Shown here piece by piece: positions 12,595-14,101 of a stretch of 14,101 bases of DNA. Positions within the stretch are counted from its first letter, which is position 1. Every line of letters begins with the position of its first letter. This DNA comes from an uncultured Prevotella sp. (GTDB lineage Bacteria > Bacteroidota > Bacteroidia > Bacteroidales > Bacteroidaceae): contig CAAHDP010000258.1 of NCBI GenBank assembly GCA_900770515.1, forward strand, positions 1 to 14,101, given 5' to 3'. The notes under the pieces were generated by a model. It ran no database searches, was not told where the DNA came from, and was given only the letters and a program-made list of their open reading frames with translations. Both the position numbers and the translations under genes were made by a program.

Positions 12595-14101
12595 TTACTT
12601 GATCATATCCACACTTCTCTTGAGGAAAGCATCGAGAGAAGCACCCTTCAGCATACCATTCTGCAACAGGGCGAGGTCGATGAGCTGATGAACAATATTG
12701 TTGCTCTTGGCATAACCGGAGATGATATCATTGCGCTTTGCCTTCTCATCGCTGATAGCCTTCTCTGTATTGTGAACATCATCCTTCTCTTCCTGGGAAA
12801 TCTCCTCTGGCTTCTTCTTGCCCTGCTCCTGATGAAGCACTGCAAGGCGAGCTTCCTGACCCTTGATCTCTGCAAGGATTGGCTTCAGACTCTCGGCTGT
12901 ATGAGCCTCAGCATCCTCCAATACCTTCTTCACCAATGCATGATCTGAATTCAATACGATGTTATAGCTGTCTGGCATCTGACCGTAGAAGTTCATACCT
13001 GCTTGGAACTGACTCATTGCCTTCATACGGCGCATGTACTCGTTCTGAGTGATGAGTACTGGCTGGTTCTGCTCGCCCAAAGCCTGAATCTCTACAAAGA
13101 ACTCAGCCTTCTCGAGCTTAGGCATCTGAGAACGGAATACCTCTGTCAAGTTGTCAGACTGTTCCTTGGTCAAATCTGTCTTCTTGGCATCTTCCTTCAC
13201 AATGAGACGGTCGATGATATCAGCATCCACACGGGTAAAGCGGCTCTTCTCCAACTTCTGCTCCAGCATATTTACCATAGGTGTATCCAGCTGACCCTCC
13301 ATCAGGAGCACTGAGTAACCCTTCTGCTTGGCAGCCTCAATGTAAGAATACTGCTCCTCCTTATTGTTGGCATAGAGATATACCAGGTTGCCATCCTTAT
13401 CGGTCTGGTTGTCCTTGATCAGCGTCTTGTACTCCTCATAAGTGAAGTACTTGCCCTCTACATCCTTCAGGAGTGCGAAGTCCTTGGCACGATCGTAGAA
13501 GTCATCCTGTGAAAGCATACCGTAGTTGATGAAGAGCTTGAGGTCATCCCACTTCTCCTCGAATTCCTTACGGTTCTCCTTGAAGATAGAGTTCAAGCGG
13601 TCTGCCACCTTCTTGGTGATATAGGTAGAAATCTTCTTCACGTTGCTGTCGCTCTGTAAGTAGCTGCGGCTCACGTTCAATGGGATGTCTGGTGAGTCAA
13701 TAACACCATGCAACAGGGTCAGGAACTCAGGAACGATGCCCTCTACCTGGTCTGTTACGAATACCTGATTGCAATACAGCTGAATCTTGTTACGCTGCAT
13801 ATCAATGCTGTTCTTGATACGTGGGAAGTAGAGAATACCCGTCAGGTTGAATGGGAAATCTACGTTCAGGTGAATCCAGAACAATGGATCGTCCTGCATT
13901 GGATAGAGAGTATGATAGAACTTCTTGTAGTCCTCATCCTTCAAGGTGCTAGGGGTCTTGGTCCAGAGAGGCTCCACATTATTAATAATGTTATCCTCGT
14001 CTGTCTCCACGTTCTTGCCGTCCTTCCACTCAGTCTTCTTGCCGAAGGCTACAGGCACTGCCATAAACTTGCAGTACTTGTTCAGGAGTTCCTCAATCTT
14101 G
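12595..14101 (-). CDS. htpG: Hsp90-family chaperone HtpG (5' partial)
   Basis: HtpG is the bacterial Hsp90, an ATP-driven cytoplasmic dimer chaperone. About 501 residues are visible; the frame stays open to the right edge, where the codons before the internal Met at 14064 read KIEELLNKYCKF, so the gene continues beyond the window. The missing part, roughly 180 residues, is the N-terminal ATPase domain. Present are the middle domain (LFWIHLNVDFPFNLTGILYFPR, NKIQLYCNQVFVTD, PEFLTLLHGVIDSPDIPLNVSRSYLQ, the last holding the catalytic-loop arginine region) and the C-terminal dimerisation domain. The C-terminal segment carries a charged stretch (QGKKKPEEISQEEKDD) and ends KRSVDMIK without the eukaryotic MEEVD. 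It ends at a strong terminator. Confidence 0.96.
   Translation of the reverse strand, partial: KIEELLNKYCKFMAVPVAFGKKTEWKDGKNVETDEDNIINNVEPLWTKTPSTLKDEDYKKFYHTLYPMQDDPLFWIHLNVDFPFNLTGILYFPRIKNSIDMQRNKIQLYCNQVFVTDQVEGIVPEFLTLLHGVIDSPDIPLNVSRSYLQSDSNVKKISTYITKKVADRLNSIFKENRKEFEEKWDDLKLFINYGMLSQDDFYDRAKDFALLKDVEGKYFTYEEYKTLIKDNQTDKDGNLVYLYANNKEEQYSYIEAAKQKGYSVLLMEGQLDTPMVNMLEQKLEKSRFTRVDADIIDRLIVKEDAKKTDLTKEQSDNLTEVFRSQMPKLEKAEFFVEIQALGEQNQPVLITQNEYMRRMKAMSQFQAGMNFYGQMPDSYNIVLNSDHALVKKVLEDAEAHTAESLKPILAEIKGQEARLAVLHQEQGKKKPEEISQEEKDDVHNTEKAISDEKAKRNDIISGYAKSNNIVHQLIDLALLQNGMLKGASLDAFLKRSVDMIK

Noticed and set aside
12648..12875. Arg/Ser-rich open frame on the minus strand inside htpG
   Set aside because: Alternate-frame shadow within the conserved C-terminal region of HtpG, with no independent signals.

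Overview
The window looks like ordinary chromosomal DNA from a Bacteroidota bacterium, most likely a gut or oral Prevotella/Segatella relative. This rests on recurrent promoters of the Bacteroidota form (TTTG, 19-20 bp, TAnnTTTG), on small proteins and lipoproteins of Bacteroidales style, AT-rich spacers, and the general look of LysC, LysA, SlyD, PepD and HtpG. The genus is an inference from protein character; no search was run. No phage, insertion sequence, CRISPR array, tRNA or rRNA was recognised.

Layout. (1) 1-4617, plus strand: aspartokinase (5' end cut by the window edge), diaminopimelate decarboxylase, then a pair of glycosyltransferase-like genes. The first of the pair is a membrane GT2-fold protein whose acidic motifs look eroded. 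The second matches only the N-terminal half of a GT4 enzyme. (2) 4618-5174: a convergent intergenic region of 557 bp holding a hairpin terminator, an orphan minus-strand promoter that may drive a small RNA, an array of decamers spaced about 21 bp apart, and a second terminator. (3) 5175-6913: a secreted small protein on the minus strand, diverging from a 95-aa helical protein and a SlyD-type prolyl isomerase with a cysteine-rich tail. (4) 6914-8111: chorismate synthase behind a structured leader. (5) 8112-8214: a heptamer-repeat element between convergent genes. (6) 8215-9747, minus strand: a likely operon of a 64-aa membrane protein, an OmpH/Skp-like lipoprotein and endonuclease III. (7) 9748-11860: PepD and a small lipoprotein on the plus strand, starting from promoters that face those of block 6 and ending in a terminator and a 20-bp tandem repeat. 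(8) 11865-14101, minus strand: an orphan ECF sigma factor and HtpG (5' end beyond the window).

How the genes work together. LysC and LysA are the first and last steps of the aspartate-to-lysine route and sit side by side. AroC closes the shikimate pathway. SlyD, the Skp-like protein and HtpG are folding helpers in the cytoplasm or envelope. Endonuclease III repairs oxidised pyrimidines. PepD cleaves dipeptides. The gene content is mostly housekeeping. The least explained parts are the glycosyltransferase-like pair and the non-coding stretches, particularly 4618-5174.
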